Shown piece by piece: positions 48,245-58,159 of a stretch of DNA of 64,000 nucleotides. The translations under genes were made by a program, and so were the position numbers. Under the pieces are notes generated by a model. That model made no database searches, was not told the origin of the DNA, and saw only the letters and a program-made list of their open reading frames with translations. Source of the DNA: Bacteroidales bacterium (GTDB lineage Bacteria; Bacteroidota; Bacteroidia; Bacteroidales; UBA932); assembly GCA_017631435.1 (NCBI GenBank), contig JAGBTG010000035.1:1-64000 (forward strand). Reading direction: 5' to 3'. How positions within the stretch are numbered: position 1 is the first letter of the stretch; each line of letters starts with the position of its first letter.

Positions 48245-48879
48245 TCCTCCCCAAGCTCCTTAAGTTTGTTTGCAACCTCTTCCTCAAGGTTTTTGGTTAC
48301 ATCATAGTACAACGTGTTGAGTCCCATCTGTAATCCTGCCTCAATGTTGGCCTGGGAGTCATCAATGAACAGTGTTTCTGCCGGATTGATTCCTGAATCG
48401 TTTATCAGATGCTCATATATCTCTTTGCCCGGTTTTGATGCGTTGACCTTAAATGAAAGGTACAGTTTCTCAAATACATCCTCAATATCTATTCCGTTGG
48501 CATCATAGAACAGTTCGCAGCATTTGCCCCATCCAATGGGGTTTACATTGCTCAGCAGCAGAAGGTGGTATTTCTTCTTCAGTTCCATCAGCAGTTTCAC
48601 CTTGTATGTATCCACGTGTGTGAGGAATGTAAAAAATGCCTGGTCTATATCTTCATCCTGCACATTTTCTTTTGTGCACCGTTTCCTTATCTCATCCCTG
48701 AATTCAACAGAATCAATATCTCCGTTCTCGTATTTTGCAAAGAACCCTTTCTGCGCATATGCATTAAGGTAATCTCCAAAGTTGTCAAATCCCAGATCCC
48801 TGGAGAAGTTTTCAAGGCATTTCTCCCTGTCAAGGGATACAAGTACTCCTCCCAAATCAAATATTATTGTCTTTATCAT
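48238..48879 (-). CDS. HAD-superfamily hydrolase (subfamily IA)
   Basis: 213 residues from MIKTIIFDLGGVL; the start lies 4 bp after the stop of the phosphorylase gene. HAD motifs: I FDLGGVLVSLDRE (nucleophile Asp, usually D-x-D/G), II LLLLSNVNPIG (Ser), III K in NASKPGKEIYE, IV LFIDDSQANIEA. The second motif-I residue is Gly instead of Asp, as in epoxide-hydrolase/YihX-like phosphatases. Likely removes phosphate from a sugar phosphate or nucleotide, fitting a purine-salvage operon. Confidence 0.87.
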   Translation of the reverse strand: MIKTIIFDLGGVLVSLDREKCLENFSRDLGFDNFGDYLNAYAQKGFFAKYENGDIDSVEFRDEIRKRCTKENVQDEDIDQAFFTFLTHVDTYKVKLLMELKKKYHLLLLSNVNPIGWGKCCELFYDANGIDIEDVFEKLYLSFKVNASKPGKEIYEHLINDSGINPAETLFIDDSQANIEAGLQMGLNTLYYDVTKNLEEEVANKLKELGEEW

Positions 48880-48883
48880 ATTG

Positions 48884-49711
48884 TTACAGTTGTCCAATTA
48901 TCCTTTCAAACAGCAGGTTCATCTTCTCTGCTGCTGCATTTGCCGCGCGCACCACATCATCTCCGTCATTTTCATAATCAGGAGCGTAATCGTCATGCGC
49001 CTCATTTGTTATTACAGATATTCCAAATACCGGTATACTGCTGTGTCTTGCTACTATTACTTCCGGAATTGTAGACATTCCCACTGCGTCTGCCCCTATT
49101 GTACGGAAATATTTGTACTCCGCAGGAGTTTCGTATGTAGGACCTGTGCTGGCAAGGTATGTTCCCTCCTTCAGTTCAATTCCCTCCTGTGCTGCAATTT
49201 CTTTTGCTGCCGCAATCAGTTGTGGTGAGTAAGGTCTGGTCATATCGGGAAAACGGGGACCGAATTCCTCCATATTGGGTCCAATCAGAGGATTTGGCAA
49301 CAGGTTGATATGGTCCTTTATAATCATAAGGTCTCCTATCTTGAACCCGAAGTTTACACCTCCTGCGGCGTTAGATACAAAGAGATGCTCTATGCCAAGA
49401 ACTTTCATTACCCTTATTGGGAGTGTTACATACTCCATTGTGTACCCCTCATAATAGTGGAATCTTCCCTGCATTGCCACAACAAATTTCCCTCCCAGTT
49501 TACCTGCAATGAAATTTCCCTTATGTCCCACCGCTGTAGATGCCGGGAAATGAGGTATATCCTTGTACGGTACAAGGATGGGGTTTCCAATTTTGTCTGC
49601 AAGTTTTCCAAGTCCGCTTCCAAGTACAATGCCGGCTACAGGTTTCCTGTCTCCAATCATTTTTTTGATATAATCCGCTGCAGCGTATATTTTTTCAATT
49701 CTTGTATCCAT
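48884..49711 (-). CDS. Purine-nucleoside phosphorylase (trimeric type)
   Basis: 275 residues. Splits inosine/guanosine into base and ribose-1-phosphate. Motifs: [14 protein letters not shown] (phosphate loop, about 28), [17 protein letters not shown] (about 82), [20 protein letters not shown] (about 112), [19 protein letters not shown] and [13 protein letters not shown] with [12 protein letters not shown] near the C-terminus. The family II (PunA/DeoD2) pattern is complete. Sits between mtaD and the HAD gene; together they handle adenosine- and methylthioadenosine-derived purines. Confidence 0.92.
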   Translation of the reverse strand: MDTRIEKIYAAADYIKKMIGDRKPVAGIVLGSGLGKLADKIGNPILVPYKDIPHFPASTAVGHKGNFIAGKLGGKFVVAMQGRFHYYEGYTMEYVTLPIRVMKVLGIEHLFVSNAAGGVNFGFKIGDLMIIKDHINLLPNPLIGPNMEEFGPRFPDMTRPYSPQLIAAAKEIAAQEGIELKEGTYLASTGPTYETPAEYKYFRTIGADAVGMSTIPEVIVARHSSIPVFGISVITNEAHDDYAPDYENDGDDVVRAANAAAEKMNLLFERIIGQL

Positions 49712-49722
49712 AATTGCATCAT

Positions 49723-50985
49723 TTAGTTGTTGTATAATTTATTGCATATTCTGCGGGCATTCTCAAGAATTTCCTTTTCATCCGGTACAACCCTGTTCTC
49801 CATAACAATTTCGCCATTGCAGATAACAGTATCAACGCATGAAGAGTTTGCTGAGTAGACAAAATTTGATACAAGATCAAGCTGCGGTACAAATGCATAA
49901 TTGTCTGTATCAACCAGAATCAGGTCAGCCAGTTTGCCAACCGCTAGCTCTCCTGCATCAAGGCCAAGAGCTTCTGCTCCGCTGGCAGTTGCTGCCTGCA
50001 TCAGTTCCTGCAGCTTGAATGCAGATGGATCCCTTCTCCAACCTTTCTGAAGCAACGCTGCAGTTTTCATTGTCTCCCTCATGTCAAGATTGTTGGAAGA
50101 ACCGCACCCGTCTGTGCCAAGGCATACCCTCACCCCTTTGTCCCTCAATTCATTGTACAGGAATCTGCTTCCCGACGCCAACTTGAGGTTTGAGTTGATG
50201 TTGTGTACAGCAGTTACCCCATATTTGGCCATAATGTTGATGTCATTTTCACTCAACCATACACAATGTGCTGCAATTACCTCCGGCCCAAGAACTCCCA
50301 GTCTCTCAAGATGTTCAAATGGTGAGCATCCGTTCAGGTTTTGGGAATCAATGTTCTCCTGTTCGGTTTCCGACATGTGGATATGTACAGTGAGCCCTTT
50401 CTCCCTTGCAAAACTGCTGCACCACTGTATAAGTTCATCAGATACTGTGTATGGGGCATGTACCCCTACAGACATCCTGCATCTTTCATTCCATTTTTGG
50501 GATCTTTCATATGCTGCAATTATCTCCTCCTTAATGGCCTGGCTTCTGCTTTCGTCCTTAAGGTTGAGTGCCACACAGGCATGCCAGCCCCTTATCCCCA
50601 TCTCCTCTACAGCCTTAACGGCAGAATCTATCATCCAGTATTGGTCATAGAATGAGGTTGTTCCGGTCTTTATCATCTCCAGGCAGGCAAGTTTGGTTCC
50701 CCAATAGATAGCCTCCTCATCCATTTTTGCCTCCACTTTCCATATTTCCTGTAACCATTCCTGAAGGCTGGTATCCTCCTTGTATCCCCTGGTAAGGGTC
50801 ATGGCAGAGTGGGTATGCATGTTTACAAATCCCGGAAATACTGCTTTTGAAGTACCGTCAATAGTCCTGCAATTGTCGGGAATAGAATCCAGTTTGTCTT
50901 CTATTGCTGCTATTTTGTTTCCCTCAATGAGGATATCCTTAATTTCTTTCCCTAAGGTTACCCCTTTAATGTAAATTGTGCTCAT
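49723..50985 (-). CDS. mtaD: 5-methylthioadenosine/S-adenosylhomocysteine deaminase-type amidohydrolase
   Basis: 420 residues from [12 protein letters not shown]. Amidohydrolase metal site: [17 protein letters not shown] (H-x-H, about 55-57), [11 protein letters not shown] (His about 234) and [14 protein letters not shown] (Asp about 288); the MSETEQE segment holds the catalytic Glu region. Deaminates MTA, SAH or adenosine to the inosine analogue, which suits the phosphorylase encoded 11 bp downstream. First gene of the operon. Guanine or other deaminases of the TrzN/AtzB group are the alternative. Confidence 0.87.
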   Translation of the reverse strand: MSTIYIKGVTLGKEIKDILIEGNKIAAIEDKLDSIPDNCRTIDGTSKAVFPGFVNMHTHSAMTLTRGYKEDTSLQEWLQEIWKVEAKMDEEAIYWGTKLACLEMIKTGTTSFYDQYWMIDSAVKAVEEMGIRGWHACVALNLKDESRSQAIKEEIIAAYERSQKWNERCRMSVGVHAPYTVSDELIQWCSSFAREKGLTVHIHMSETEQENIDSQNLNGCSPFEHLERLGVLGPEVIAAHCVWLSENDINIMAKYGVTAVHNINSNLKLASGSRFLYNELRDKGVRVCLGTDGCGSSNNLDMRETMKTAALLQKGWRRDPSAFKLQELMQAATASGAEALGLDAGELAVGKLADLILVDTDNYAFVPQLDLVSNFVYSANSSCVDTVICNGEIVMENRVVPDEKEILENARRICNKLYNN

Positions 50986-51075
50986 AATTGCGCTTTGTAG
51001 ACTTGTAAAGATACTCAATATTTCTGAAGGATATTGCAGAATTTGTTGTATTTTGGCATTTAAAATTGGTTTGAC

Positions 51076-52797
51076 ATGAATTTCATTTGGTTAGATATAA
51101 ATGCATCCTGGTCGCATTCTTCCCTTGCTTTGCCGGCACTCCATGCAAATCTCTCTCCTGCTGTGGCACAAGCATGCAATATGCAAGTTGTGCGGGGTAC
51201 AATAAAGAGTCCTGTATCACAGATTGTTCAGGATGTTGCACGGCTTGAGCCCTCGTATATTTTTGCAACAGGTTGGCTTTTCAATATCAATTACCTCAAT
51301 GAAGTCCTTTCAAGGGTTTCAGCCCTCTGTTCCCCTCTTGGCATTTTTCTGGGCGGCCCCGAGTTTTTGGGAGACAATTATGGCTTCCTCAGCACCCATA
51401 AGCATATCACTGCAGTTTTTAAAGGTGAAGGCGAAGAGATGTTTGAGGATTTTATCACCTCTTTGCTCCGCCAGGATTCTGCATGGATGAAGATACCGGG
51501 ATTTGAATATCTTCTTCCCGACAATTCTTCCTGCAATGCTCAAACATCCGCTTCATACCGCTCCAGCAGTGCTGTTACAGTAAAGAAATTCAGTGATATC
51601 CATTTTCCTGAGGAGTCTCCCCTTTTCAGTTGGGACAAGTCCTTTGTGCAGATAGAGACCTCACGAGGGTGTTTCAACAGTTGCCGGTTCTGCGTAAGTG
51701 GAATAGAGAAATGTCCAATTCAGGATATTCCCATAGAAGGACTGCGTTCCCGGTTGCAGAATATATATAACCATGGCGTGCACCAGATAAGGGTGCTGGA
51801 CCGAACCTTCAATGGCAATCCCCGCAGGGCTTTGCAGTTGCTGGTACTGTTCAGGGAATTTGCCGGTAAACTTAATTTTCATCTTGAGGTGCATCCTGCC
51901 TTGCTGTTTCCTGCAAATGAATCAGATTCTGTCGGGAAACTTAGGGATACCCTTCTGCAGATGCCTGCAGGTCTTCTGCATCTTGAGGCGGGAATCCAGA
52001 CTCTCCGCCAGCCGGTGCTGGATATGTGTGCCAGAAAAGGCTCCTGTGCTCAGGCTGTTGAAGGACTGAAGCATCTTTGTGGTTCCTCTGCATTTGAGGT
52101 GCATGCAGATCTTATTGCCGGGTTACCAGGTTATACATATCAGCAACTGGTTGAAGATACTTTGGAACTCATGCGCATATGTCCGGGTGAGATACAGTTG
52201 GAGTCTTTGAAATTGCTTCCAGGTACCTGGTTTCGCCAGAACGCCGCTGATTTGGGTATCAGATATTCCCCTATACCGCCCTACGAAGTACTGCAGACCC
52301 CTGCAATTTCGTATGAGCAGCTGGGCAAGGCTATGACCCTTTCAAAAATTCTGGATTTGTGGTATAATGATGCCAAGTGGAGGGAACCGTTCAGTGCGCT
52401 ATTTGCTGATCCGCTGCAGAATAGAGCTGCAGACTCGGGTCTGGCACTTCTTGAAAAACTTATAGAGGATCTGCATGGCACTGATTACATAACACAGCCT
52501 CTCAGTCTTGAGAACAAAGGTATTCTGCTATACCGTTTCTGCTGCAAATACTCCCCTTCGCTTGCACCGCTTGTGTCGTTGCAATGGGTCCGCAACGGCC
52601 TTTCAATAAAGAAAGAGCCTGCAGAAAACTTTGTAAAATGGGATTTCAAATCCGGTATACCAAATCCTTTGTTGGTAGAGAATGACCCACGCTATAAATA
52701 TGCCTATCTCGATTGCAATGGAGTAAGGTTCTGGTTCTCATTTAATAAGGAGATAGAAAGGGTAGCTCCGTGCAGTTCCTTTGCGCAGACACTCTAG
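51076..52797 (+). CDS. B12-binding-domain radical SAM protein with DUF4080-like tail
   Basis: 573 residues. N-terminal cobalamin-type domain (NFIWLDINASWSHSSLALPA; IFLGGPEFLGDN), then the radical SAM cluster motif QIETSRGCFNSCRFCVSGIE (C-x3-C-x2-C, about 200), VHQIRVLDRTFNGNPRRALQ and FEVHADLIAGLPGYTY. The C-terminal about 180 residues look like DUF4080. Bacterial proteins with this layout are of unknown function; methyl transfer or tRNA/lipid modification are possible. Single gene with a terminator that overlaps the neighbour's stop codon. Confidence 0.85.
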   Translation: MNFIWLDINASWSHSSLALPALHANLSPAVAQACNMQVVRGTIKSPVSQIVQDVARLEPSYIFATGWLFNINYLNEVLSRVSALCSPLGIFLGGPEFLGDNYGFLSTHKHITAVFKGEGEEMFEDFITSLLRQDSAWMKIPGFEYLLPDNSSCNAQTSASYRSSSAVTVKKFSDIHFPEESPLFSWDKSFVQIETSRGCFNSCRFCVSGIEKCPIQDIPIEGLRSRLQNIYNHGVHQIRVLDRTFNGNPRRALQLLVLFREFAGKLNFHLEVHPALLFPANESDSVGKLRDTLLQMPAGLLHLEAGIQTLRQPVLDMCARKGSCAQAVEGLKHLCGSSAFEVHADLIAGLPGYTYQQLVEDTLELMRICPGEIQLESLKLLPGTWFRQNAADLGIRYSPIPPYEVLQTPAISYEQLGKAMTLSKILDLWYNDAKWREPFSALFADPLQNRAADSGLALLEKLIEDLHGTDYITQPLSLENKGILLYRFCCKYSPSLAPLVSLQWVRNGLSIKKEPAENFVKWDFKSGIPNPLLVENDPRYKYAYLDCNGVRFWFSFNKEIERVAPCSSFAQTL

Positions 52798-52803
52798 GTT
52801 TGG

Positions 52804-52838
52804 GTGCCCATTGGGACGACGTCCTAAAGGGCACTTTT
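52804..52838 (+). terminator. Possible terminator of the radical SAM gene
   Basis: GTGCCC / GGGCAC outer stem with an inner GGAC / GTCC stem, followed by TTTT. It overlaps the stop codon of the converging phzF-like gene. Confidence 0.5.
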
Positions 52839-53678
52839 AATATTCAGTTTGCCTGATGTGAGGATATGGCTGTTGCCACCTACATATACTTTTTCCCCTT
52901 TTTCTATTATAGTTTCCACAACCGAAGGACGCTTCATTGCCTCTCCCTGCATAAATTTGCAATAATCATCAGCGGCTATGATTCCTTGTTTGTACAGGTA
53001 ATATGTAAGTGCCGCATTTGCTGTGCCTGTGGCAGACTCCTCAGGTATATCATAAAGTGGGGCAAAATTCCTTACATGTGCAGTGAATCCGTCATTGCTG
53101 AGGGCAAATGCATGTACTCCCACAACCTTTAAATCTTCACTGAATTTGCTCAAGGATTCCATATCAGGTGTAAGGGCATTCAACTCCTCAATGCTTCCAA
53201 CCGGGAAGATGATGTCGGGAAGACCTGTAGACACAATCAGTGTTGGAAGTGTATCTGGAGTTTTACCGTTCATTATCTGCTCAAGGCTTCCGGTATCCTC
53301 AATTTTCCCGACAATTTCTGGTGTTGCCATTTCCATGAGGATTTTCTTACCCACAAATATCTCCAAATCCCCGGCCTTGGTGTGGTTCATGCAGTTTGTT
53401 CCCTCTTTTGCAATTCCCTCTTCCCTCAATACCGAGAATGCAGCAATTGTTGCGTGGCCGCAAAGTTCTACCTCAGCTGCTGGGGTAAAATACCTTACAG
53501 TAAACTCTTCTGGGCCGTTCTGCTGTACAAACGCTGTCTCTGAATAGCGCATCTCTGCGGCTATCTTCCTCATTATTTCATCTTCCGGAAAAGGAGTGTT
53601 TCCATTCAGCAGTACCACTCCTGCAGGGTTGCCGCCAAACGGCTCCTGAGCAAATGCATCAACTGTAAAGTATCTCAT
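52824..53678 (-). CDS. PhzF-family isomerase
   Basis: 284 residues, the family length. MRYFTVDAFAQEPFGGNPAG, EMRYSETAFVQ (catalytic Glu near residue 45), AAEVELCGHATIAAFSVL (about 70-87) and DIPEESATGTANAALTYYLY (about 212) are the PhzF hallmarks. The fold resembles diaminopimelate epimerase; the substrate in Bacteroidales is unknown and no phenazine genes are nearby. Single gene with promoter element at 53695-53702. Confidence 0.92.
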   Translation of the reverse strand: MRYFTVDAFAQEPFGGNPAGVVLLNGNTPFPEDEIMRKIAAEMRYSETAFVQQNGPEEFTVRYFTPAAEVELCGHATIAAFSVLREEGIAKEGTNCMNHTKAGDLEIFVGKKILMEMATPEIVGKIEDTGSLEQIMNGKTPDTLPTLIVSTGLPDIIFPVGSIEELNALTPDMESLSKFSEDLKVVGVHAFALSNDGFTAHVRNFAPLYDIPEESATGTANAALTYYLYKQGIIAADDYCKFMQGEAMKRPSVVETIIEKGEKVYVGGNSHILTSGKLNIKSAL

Positions 53679-53694
53679 ATTTTGTAAGTTTTTT

Positions 53695-53702
53695 CAAAGA
53701 TA
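53695..53702 (-). promoter_or_regulatory. -7 element for phzF-like gene
   Basis: Minus strand TATCTTTG matches TAnnTTTG; 17 bp from the start codon. Confidence 0.5.
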
Positions 53703-53736
53703 GATAAAATCTCCTCCTTTTGTTAATATAATTTGT

Positions 53737-53744
53737 TATATTTG
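53737..53744 (+). promoter_or_regulatory. -7 element of the acyl-CoA synthetase/VOR operon
   Basis: TATATTTG matches TAnnTTTG; 23 bp upstream of the ATG at 53768. Probably drives six genes up to 58711. Confidence 0.55.
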
Positions 53745-53767
53745 TTATGATTTTAAACCTAAATCTA

Positions 53768-55831
53768 ATGATTACAAAAGAATTGATATCTCCCAAGAGC
53801 ATAGTTGTGGTTGGTGGATCTGATGATTCATCCAAACCAGGAGGTAATGCACTGAGAAATCTCATAGAAACCGGATATTCCGGACACTTGTATGTAGTCA
53901 ATCCTAAAAGTGCAGAGGTCCAAGGGATTAAGGCTCATGCTCATGTACAGGACTTGCCTCAGGTGGATTGTGCAATTCTTGCAATAGCTGCAAAACTTTG
54001 TCCTCAGACTGTAGAGGTACTTTGTAGAGACAAAGGTTGCAAGGCTGTAATTATCTTCTCAGCAGGTTTCCATGAGGATGGACCGGAAGGGGCACTTCTT
54101 GAAAAGCGCATTGCAGACACGGTAAACAAATATGGCGCCTCACTTATAGGACCCAATTGCATTGGTGTGATTACCAACCATTATGCAGGTGTCTTTACCA
54201 AACCTGTATCCAATTTGTCACCAAAGGGAATTGACATAATTTCCGGCTCCGGTGCAACAGTAGTTTTCATTATGGAGGAGGCAGTGCGCAGGGGACTCTC
54301 CTTTTCACATGTCTTTTCAGTTGGAAACTGTGCGCAGATTGGTGTGGAAGAATGTCTGGAATACCTTGATGAAACATATGTCCACGGAGAGAGTTCTCCT
54401 GTAAAACTTCTTTACATTGAGAGTATTAACGACCCTCAGAAATTATACAGGCATGCCCGTTCGCTCACACTCAAAGGGGCACGCATTGCAGCAATTAAAG
54501 CGGGATACAGCGAGGAAGGAAGCCGGGCGGCAACATCACATACGGGAGCGCTTGCCACTCCGGATGAAGCAGTGAAAGCACTTTTTGCAAAGGCGGGCAT
54601 AGTGAGGGTGTATAACCGTACCGAGTTGGTTGATATGGCCTCAATTTTCTCTCTTCCAGCCCCTAAGGGACACAATATTGCAATTATAACTCACGCTGGA
54701 GGGCCTGCTGTGATGCTTACTGATGTGCTCAGCAGCCATGGCATAAAGATACCTCATCTTAAAGGTCCAAAGGCAGATGCCCTTCTGGACAAACTTTATC
54801 ACGGATCATCTGTTTCAAATCCTATAGATTGCCTTGCAACAGGTACCAAAGAGCAGTTGGGTCATATAATTGATGCATGCAACAACGATTTTGATGAGAT
54901 AGATTCCATGGCAATCATATTTGGAAGTCCAGGACTCACAGATATGACAGATACATACAATTTCATTCGGGAGAAGATGCTCACTTCGCGCAAGCCAATC
55001 TACCCCATCCTCACCTCTGTACTGAATGCCGGCGATGCAATCAGGAAATTCAGGGCAGACGGGGGAATCTGTTTTGTATACGAGTGTGCCTTTGCAGAGG
55101 CATTTGTAAGGATGTGCAAAATGTATGAAGGATTTTCTGATGATTTTCTTCATCCCGACATCAACTACCCTCTCATCCTGGAAACAATAAATTCTGCTCC
55201 CGACGGCTATCTTCCACCTGAACAGGTGCAGAAACTCCTCGATGCAGCAGGAATCAACAGGGCTAAGGAGAGGGTTGTCACCACCCTGGAAGATGCAGAA
55301 ATGGCTGCAGATGATATAGGATACCCACTTGTTATGAAGGTTGTGGGGCCTGTTCACAAGACTGATGTAGGTGGAGTTGCACTTGGAGTGAAAGATGTAA
55401 AATCCCTTAGAGGTGAATTCGGCAGAATGATGAGAATTGATAATGTTACCGGGATACTGTTGCAGCCGTATCTGTCGGGAAGAGAAATTTTCATTGGGGC
55501 CAAGAAGGATGGAGGATTTGGAACTGTAGTGATGTGTGGCTTGGGTGGCATTTTTGTGGAGGCTTTGGGAGATGTTGTTTCCGCAATGGCACCGTTCTCC
55601 CCAACTTTTGCCGGCGAAATGATAAAAAAACTCAGGGGGTACAAAATTATTCAGGGAATTAGAGGAGAAGAAGGGGTAAATGAAGTTATATTTGCAGAAA
55701 TGGTCTCCCGTGTTGCTACGCTTTGCCATTACGCACCCGAGATTGTTGAGATGGATATAAACCCTCTATTGGGAAACAGTGTAAATTTGACGGCAGTTGA
55801 TGCAAGAATAAGGATTAAAAGAAATGATTAA
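53768..55831 (+). CDS. ADP-forming acyl-CoA synthetase (acetate/branched-acid:CoA ligase), fused subunits
   Basis: 687 residues from MITKELISPKSIVV. The alpha part has a CoA-binding Rossmann domain (VVVGGSDDSSKPGGNALRNL), a succinyl-CoA-ligase-like segment with the phospho-histidine loop SRAATSHTGALATPDEA (about 255), and the beta part (from about 470) is an ATP-grasp domain (GYPLVMKVVGPVHKTDVGGV, GILLQPYLSGREIFIGAKKD, EMDINPLLG). Converts acyl-CoA, ADP and phosphate to acid, CoA and ATP, giving substrate-level phosphorylation. Lies directly upstream of a 2-oxoacid:ferredoxin oxidoreductase, so its substrate is probably a product of that enzyme. Confidence 0.9.
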   Translation: MITKELISPKSIVVVGGSDDSSKPGGNALRNLIETGYSGHLYVVNPKSAEVQGIKAHAHVQDLPQVDCAILAIAAKLCPQTVEVLCRDKGCKAVIIFSAGFHEDGPEGALLEKRIADTVNKYGASLIGPNCIGVITNHYAGVFTKPVSNLSPKGIDIISGSGATVVFIMEEAVRRGLSFSHVFSVGNCAQIGVEECLEYLDETYVHGESSPVKLLYIESINDPQKLYRHARSLTLKGARIAAIKAGYSEEGSRAATSHTGALATPDEAVKALFAKAGIVRVYNRTELVDMASIFSLPAPKGHNIAIITHAGGPAVMLTDVLSSHGIKIPHLKGPKADALLDKLYHGSSVSNPIDCLATGTKEQLGHIIDACNNDFDEIDSMAIIFGSPGLTDMTDTYNFIREKMLTSRKPIYPILTSVLNAGDAIRKFRADGGICFVYECAFAEAFVRMCKMYEGFSDDFLHPDINYPLILETINSAPDGYLPPEQVQKLLDAAGINRAKERVVTTLEDAEMAADDIGYPLVMKVVGPVHKTDVGGVALGVKDVKSLRGEFGRMMRIDNVTGILLQPYLSGREIFIGAKKDGGFGTVVMCGLGGIFVEALGDVVSAMAPFSPTFAGEMIKKLRGYKIIQGIRGEEGVNEVIFAEMVSRVATLCHYAPEIVEMDINPLLGNSVNLTAVDARIRIKRND

Positions 55832-55988
55832 GGAAAATTTTGCTAAATTAGCACAATGGTATAAGGAACTTACCCCTACAGCAAAAAGTATGGTGGTTCT
55901 CTGCATCCTTCTGATTATTGGTATCATTATAAGATGGGATGCAACAATGGAAGGGATTGAAAAAGGTTTCAGTTTCTTCAAGAAATAG
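55824..55988 (+). CDS. 54-residue single-pass membrane protein
   Basis: Reads MIKENFAKLAQWYKELTPTA, then KSMVVLCILLIIGIIIRWDA and TMEGIEKGFSFFKK. One membrane helix in the middle with a basic-flanked N-side. The ATG lies 8 bp inside the end of the acyl-CoA synthetase gene, and the ferredoxin gene follows after 24 bp, so it belongs to the operon. Not recognised as a known family; it might attach the oxidoreductase complex to the membrane (inference only). Confidence 0.75.
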   Translation: MIKENFAKLAQWYKELTPTAKSMVVLCILLIIGIIIRWDATMEGIEKGFSFFKK

Positions 55989-56012
55989 AATAATCAATTA
56001 AAAATCAAGAAT

Positions 56013-56234
56013 ATGGCAGTAAAAGGAGCTATTGTAGTAGATACAGACAAATGCAAAGGCTGCGGTGTTTGCGCTGCAAATTGTCCTACTCAGACAATTG
56101 CATTGTCCAAGCAGGTGAACGGTAAGGGATACAACTTTGCCTATATGGAGAATCCCGATAATTGTACAGGATGTACAAATTGTGCAACAGTATGTCCTGA
56201 TGCCGTTATAACAGTATACAGAGTGAAAATATAA
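56013..56234 (+). CDS. 2-Oxoacid:ferredoxin oxidoreductase, ferredoxin (delta) subunit
   Basis: 73 residues with two [4Fe-4S] motifs: CKGCGVCAANCPTQTI (about 14-29) and CTGCTNCATVCPDAVI (about 51-66). The position just before the alpha, beta and gamma subunit genes and its length identify it as the delta subunit of a VOR/KOR-type enzyme. Transfers electrons from the thiamine-bound intermediate to external ferredoxin. Confidence 0.9.
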   Translation: MAVKGAIVVDTDKCKGCGVCAANCPTQTIALSKQVNGKGYNFAYMENPDNCTGCTNCATVCPDAVITVYRVKI

Positions 56235-56246
56235 AAAATTGAGGAT

Positions 56247-57326
56247 ATGGCTGAAAAGATTCTTATGAAAGGTAACGAGGCCATTGCCCACGGTGCTATC
56301 CGCTGTGGAGCAGACGGCTATTTCGGCTACCCTATTACTCCACAATCTGAGGTTATGGAGACCCTTATGGAGGAAAAACCTTGGGAAACAACTGGAATGG
56401 TTGTCCTTCAAGCCGAGAGCGAGACCTCATCCATCAATATGGTGTATGGCGGAGCAACTACCGGAAAGAAAGTTATGACTTCATCCAGCAGCTTGGGTAT
56501 AAGCCTTATGGCAGAAGGCTTGAGCTATCTTGCCGGTGCGGAACTTCCATGTGTAGTTGTTAATGTAATGCGTGGAGGTCCTGGCCTTGGTACAATCCAG
56601 CCAGGACAGGCAGACTATTTCCAGGCTGTTAAAGGTGGTGGCCACGGAGACTACAAGATGATTGTACTTGCTCCCGCATCTGCACAGGATATGTATGATT
56701 TTGTAGGATTGGGTTTTGATCTTGCATTCAAATACCGTATACCTGCAATGATACTTTCAGATGGTGTAATAGGTCAGATGATGGAGAAAGTTGAGCTTGG
56801 AGAGATGAAACCAAGGAGAACGGCAGAGGAGATCAGGGAGCAATGTCCTTGGGCCCTTACCGGTAAAACTTCAGACAGGAACAGGAATATTATCACATCA
56901 CTTGCCCTTGATCCTAATGTTCAGGAGAGAACCAATATCAGACTCCAGGAGAAATATAAGGCAATACAGGAAAATGAGGTGCGTTATACCACATACATGG
57001 TTGAAGATGCAGAGTATCTGTTTGTAGCCTACGGAAGTATGTCGCGTATTTGTGAAGCTGCAGTTGACCAGGCGCGTGAAGCAGGCTATAAAGTTGGACT
57101 GTTAAGACCTGTAACCCTTTTCCCTTATCCTGAAAAACAAATTTGTGACCTTGTACCTCAATTGAAGGGTATCCTTACAGTTGAAATGAGTGCAGGCCAG
57201 ATGGTGGAGGATGTCAGACTTGCTGTGAACGGTAAAGTGCCTGTAGAGTTCTTTGGCAGAAACGGCGGTATAGTCCCTTCTCCAGATGAGGTATATGAAG
57301 CTTTTGTAAAATTATTCAATAAATGA
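56247..57326 (+). CDS. vorB: 2-Oxoacid:ferredoxin oxidoreductase alpha subunit (VorB type)
   Basis: 359 residues. Pyrimidine-binding domain of the thiamine-diphosphate enzyme: KILMKGNEAIAHGAIRCGAD, GYPITPQSEVMETL, LQAESETSSINMVYGGATTG (Glu that activates thiamine) and VMRGGPGLGTIQPGQADYFQ. Annotated relatives are called 3-methyl-2-oxobutanoate dehydrogenase VorB; 2-oxoglutarate or indolepyruvate as substrate cannot be excluded from sequence. Together with the acyl-CoA synthetase upstream it would turn 2-oxoisovalerate into isobutyrate, reduced ferredoxin and ATP. Confidence 0.88.
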   Translation: MAEKILMKGNEAIAHGAIRCGADGYFGYPITPQSEVMETLMEEKPWETTGMVVLQAESETSSINMVYGGATTGKKVMTSSSSLGISLMAEGLSYLAGAELPCVVVNVMRGGPGLGTIQPGQADYFQAVKGGGHGDYKMIVLAPASAQDMYDFVGLGFDLAFKYRIPAMILSDGVIGQMMEKVELGEMKPRRTAEEIREQCPWALTGKTSDRNRNIITSLALDPNVQERTNIRLQEKYKAIQENEVRYTTYMVEDAEYLFVAYGSMSRICEAAVDQAREAGYKVGLLRPVTLFPYPEKQICDLVPQLKGILTVEMSAGQMVEDVRLAVNGKVPVEFFGRNGGIVPSPDEVYEAFVKLFNK

Positions 57327-57335
57327 TAGAGAGTT

Positions 57336-58097
57336 ATGGACGTAAATGATATTATCAGACCGGAGAATATGGTATATGCCAAAACTCCTATTCTTACTGA
57401 TACAGTAATGCATTATTGTCCGGGTTGTCCTCACGGCACAGTTCACAAAGTTATTGCAGAGGTGATTGAGGAGATGGGCATTCAGGACAAGACCATTGGT
57501 ATTTCACCAGTAGGATGTGCAGTTCTTGCATACAACTACATTGATATAGACTGGGAGCAGGCTGCCCACGGACGTGCACCTGCACTTGCAACAGCAACCA
57601 AACGTCTTAATCCCGACAAATATGTCTTTACTTACCAGGGCGATGGAGACCTTGCATCAATTGGAACAGCAGAGGTAATGCATGCATGCAACAGAGGTGA
57701 AAACATTGTTGTAATTTTCATTAACAATGCCATTTATGGTATGACTGGAGGCCAGATGGCCCCTACTACCCTTCTTGGTCAGAAAACAGCAACTACACCA
57801 TACGGAAGGGATGCCAAACTGAACGGTTATCCTTTGAAGATTACAGAGCTTATAGCGCAGCTTGAGGGTACATGTTATGTTACAAGACAGTCTGCCCACA
57901 ATCCTGCCGCTGTAAGAAAACTGAAGAAAGCGGTAAGAAAAGCTTTTGAGAACTCAATGATGGATAAGGGTACCTCATTTGTGGAGGTAGTGAGTACCTG
58001 TAATTCCGGATGGAAACTTTCACCAGTGCAGGCAAATAAATGGATGGAGGAGAATATGTTCCCATTCTACCAGCTTGGTGATTTGAAAGACAGGTAA
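57336..58097 (+). CDS. 2-Oxoacid:ferredoxin oxidoreductase beta subunit (thiamine-diphosphate binding)
   Basis: 253 residues. MHYCPGCPHGTVHKVIAEVI at the N-terminus, the thiamine-diphosphate/Mg motif in YQGDGDLASIGTAEVMHACN (G-D-G-D, about 105-109) and VIFINNAIYGMTGGQMAPTT (N-N). Follows the alpha gene after 9 bp and is followed by the gamma subunit. No own [4Fe-4S] cluster beyond the CPGC pair. Confidence 0.9.
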   Translation: MDVNDIIRPENMVYAKTPILTDTVMHYCPGCPHGTVHKVIAEVIEEMGIQDKTIGISPVGCAVLAYNYIDIDWEQAAHGRAPALATATKRLNPDKYVFTYQGDGDLASIGTAEVMHACNRGENIVVIFINNAIYGMTGGQMAPTTLLGQKTATTPYGRDAKLNGYPLKITELIAQLEGTCYVTRQSAHNPAAVRKLKKAVRKAFENSMMDKGTSFVEVVSTCNSGWKLSPVQANKWMEENMFPFYQLGDLKDR

Positions 58098-58159
58098 AAT
58101 CCGTTGAAGTGTTAATAATCCCCGTTCAGTTTTCTGTCGGGATGAAAAAATGGACAAAA

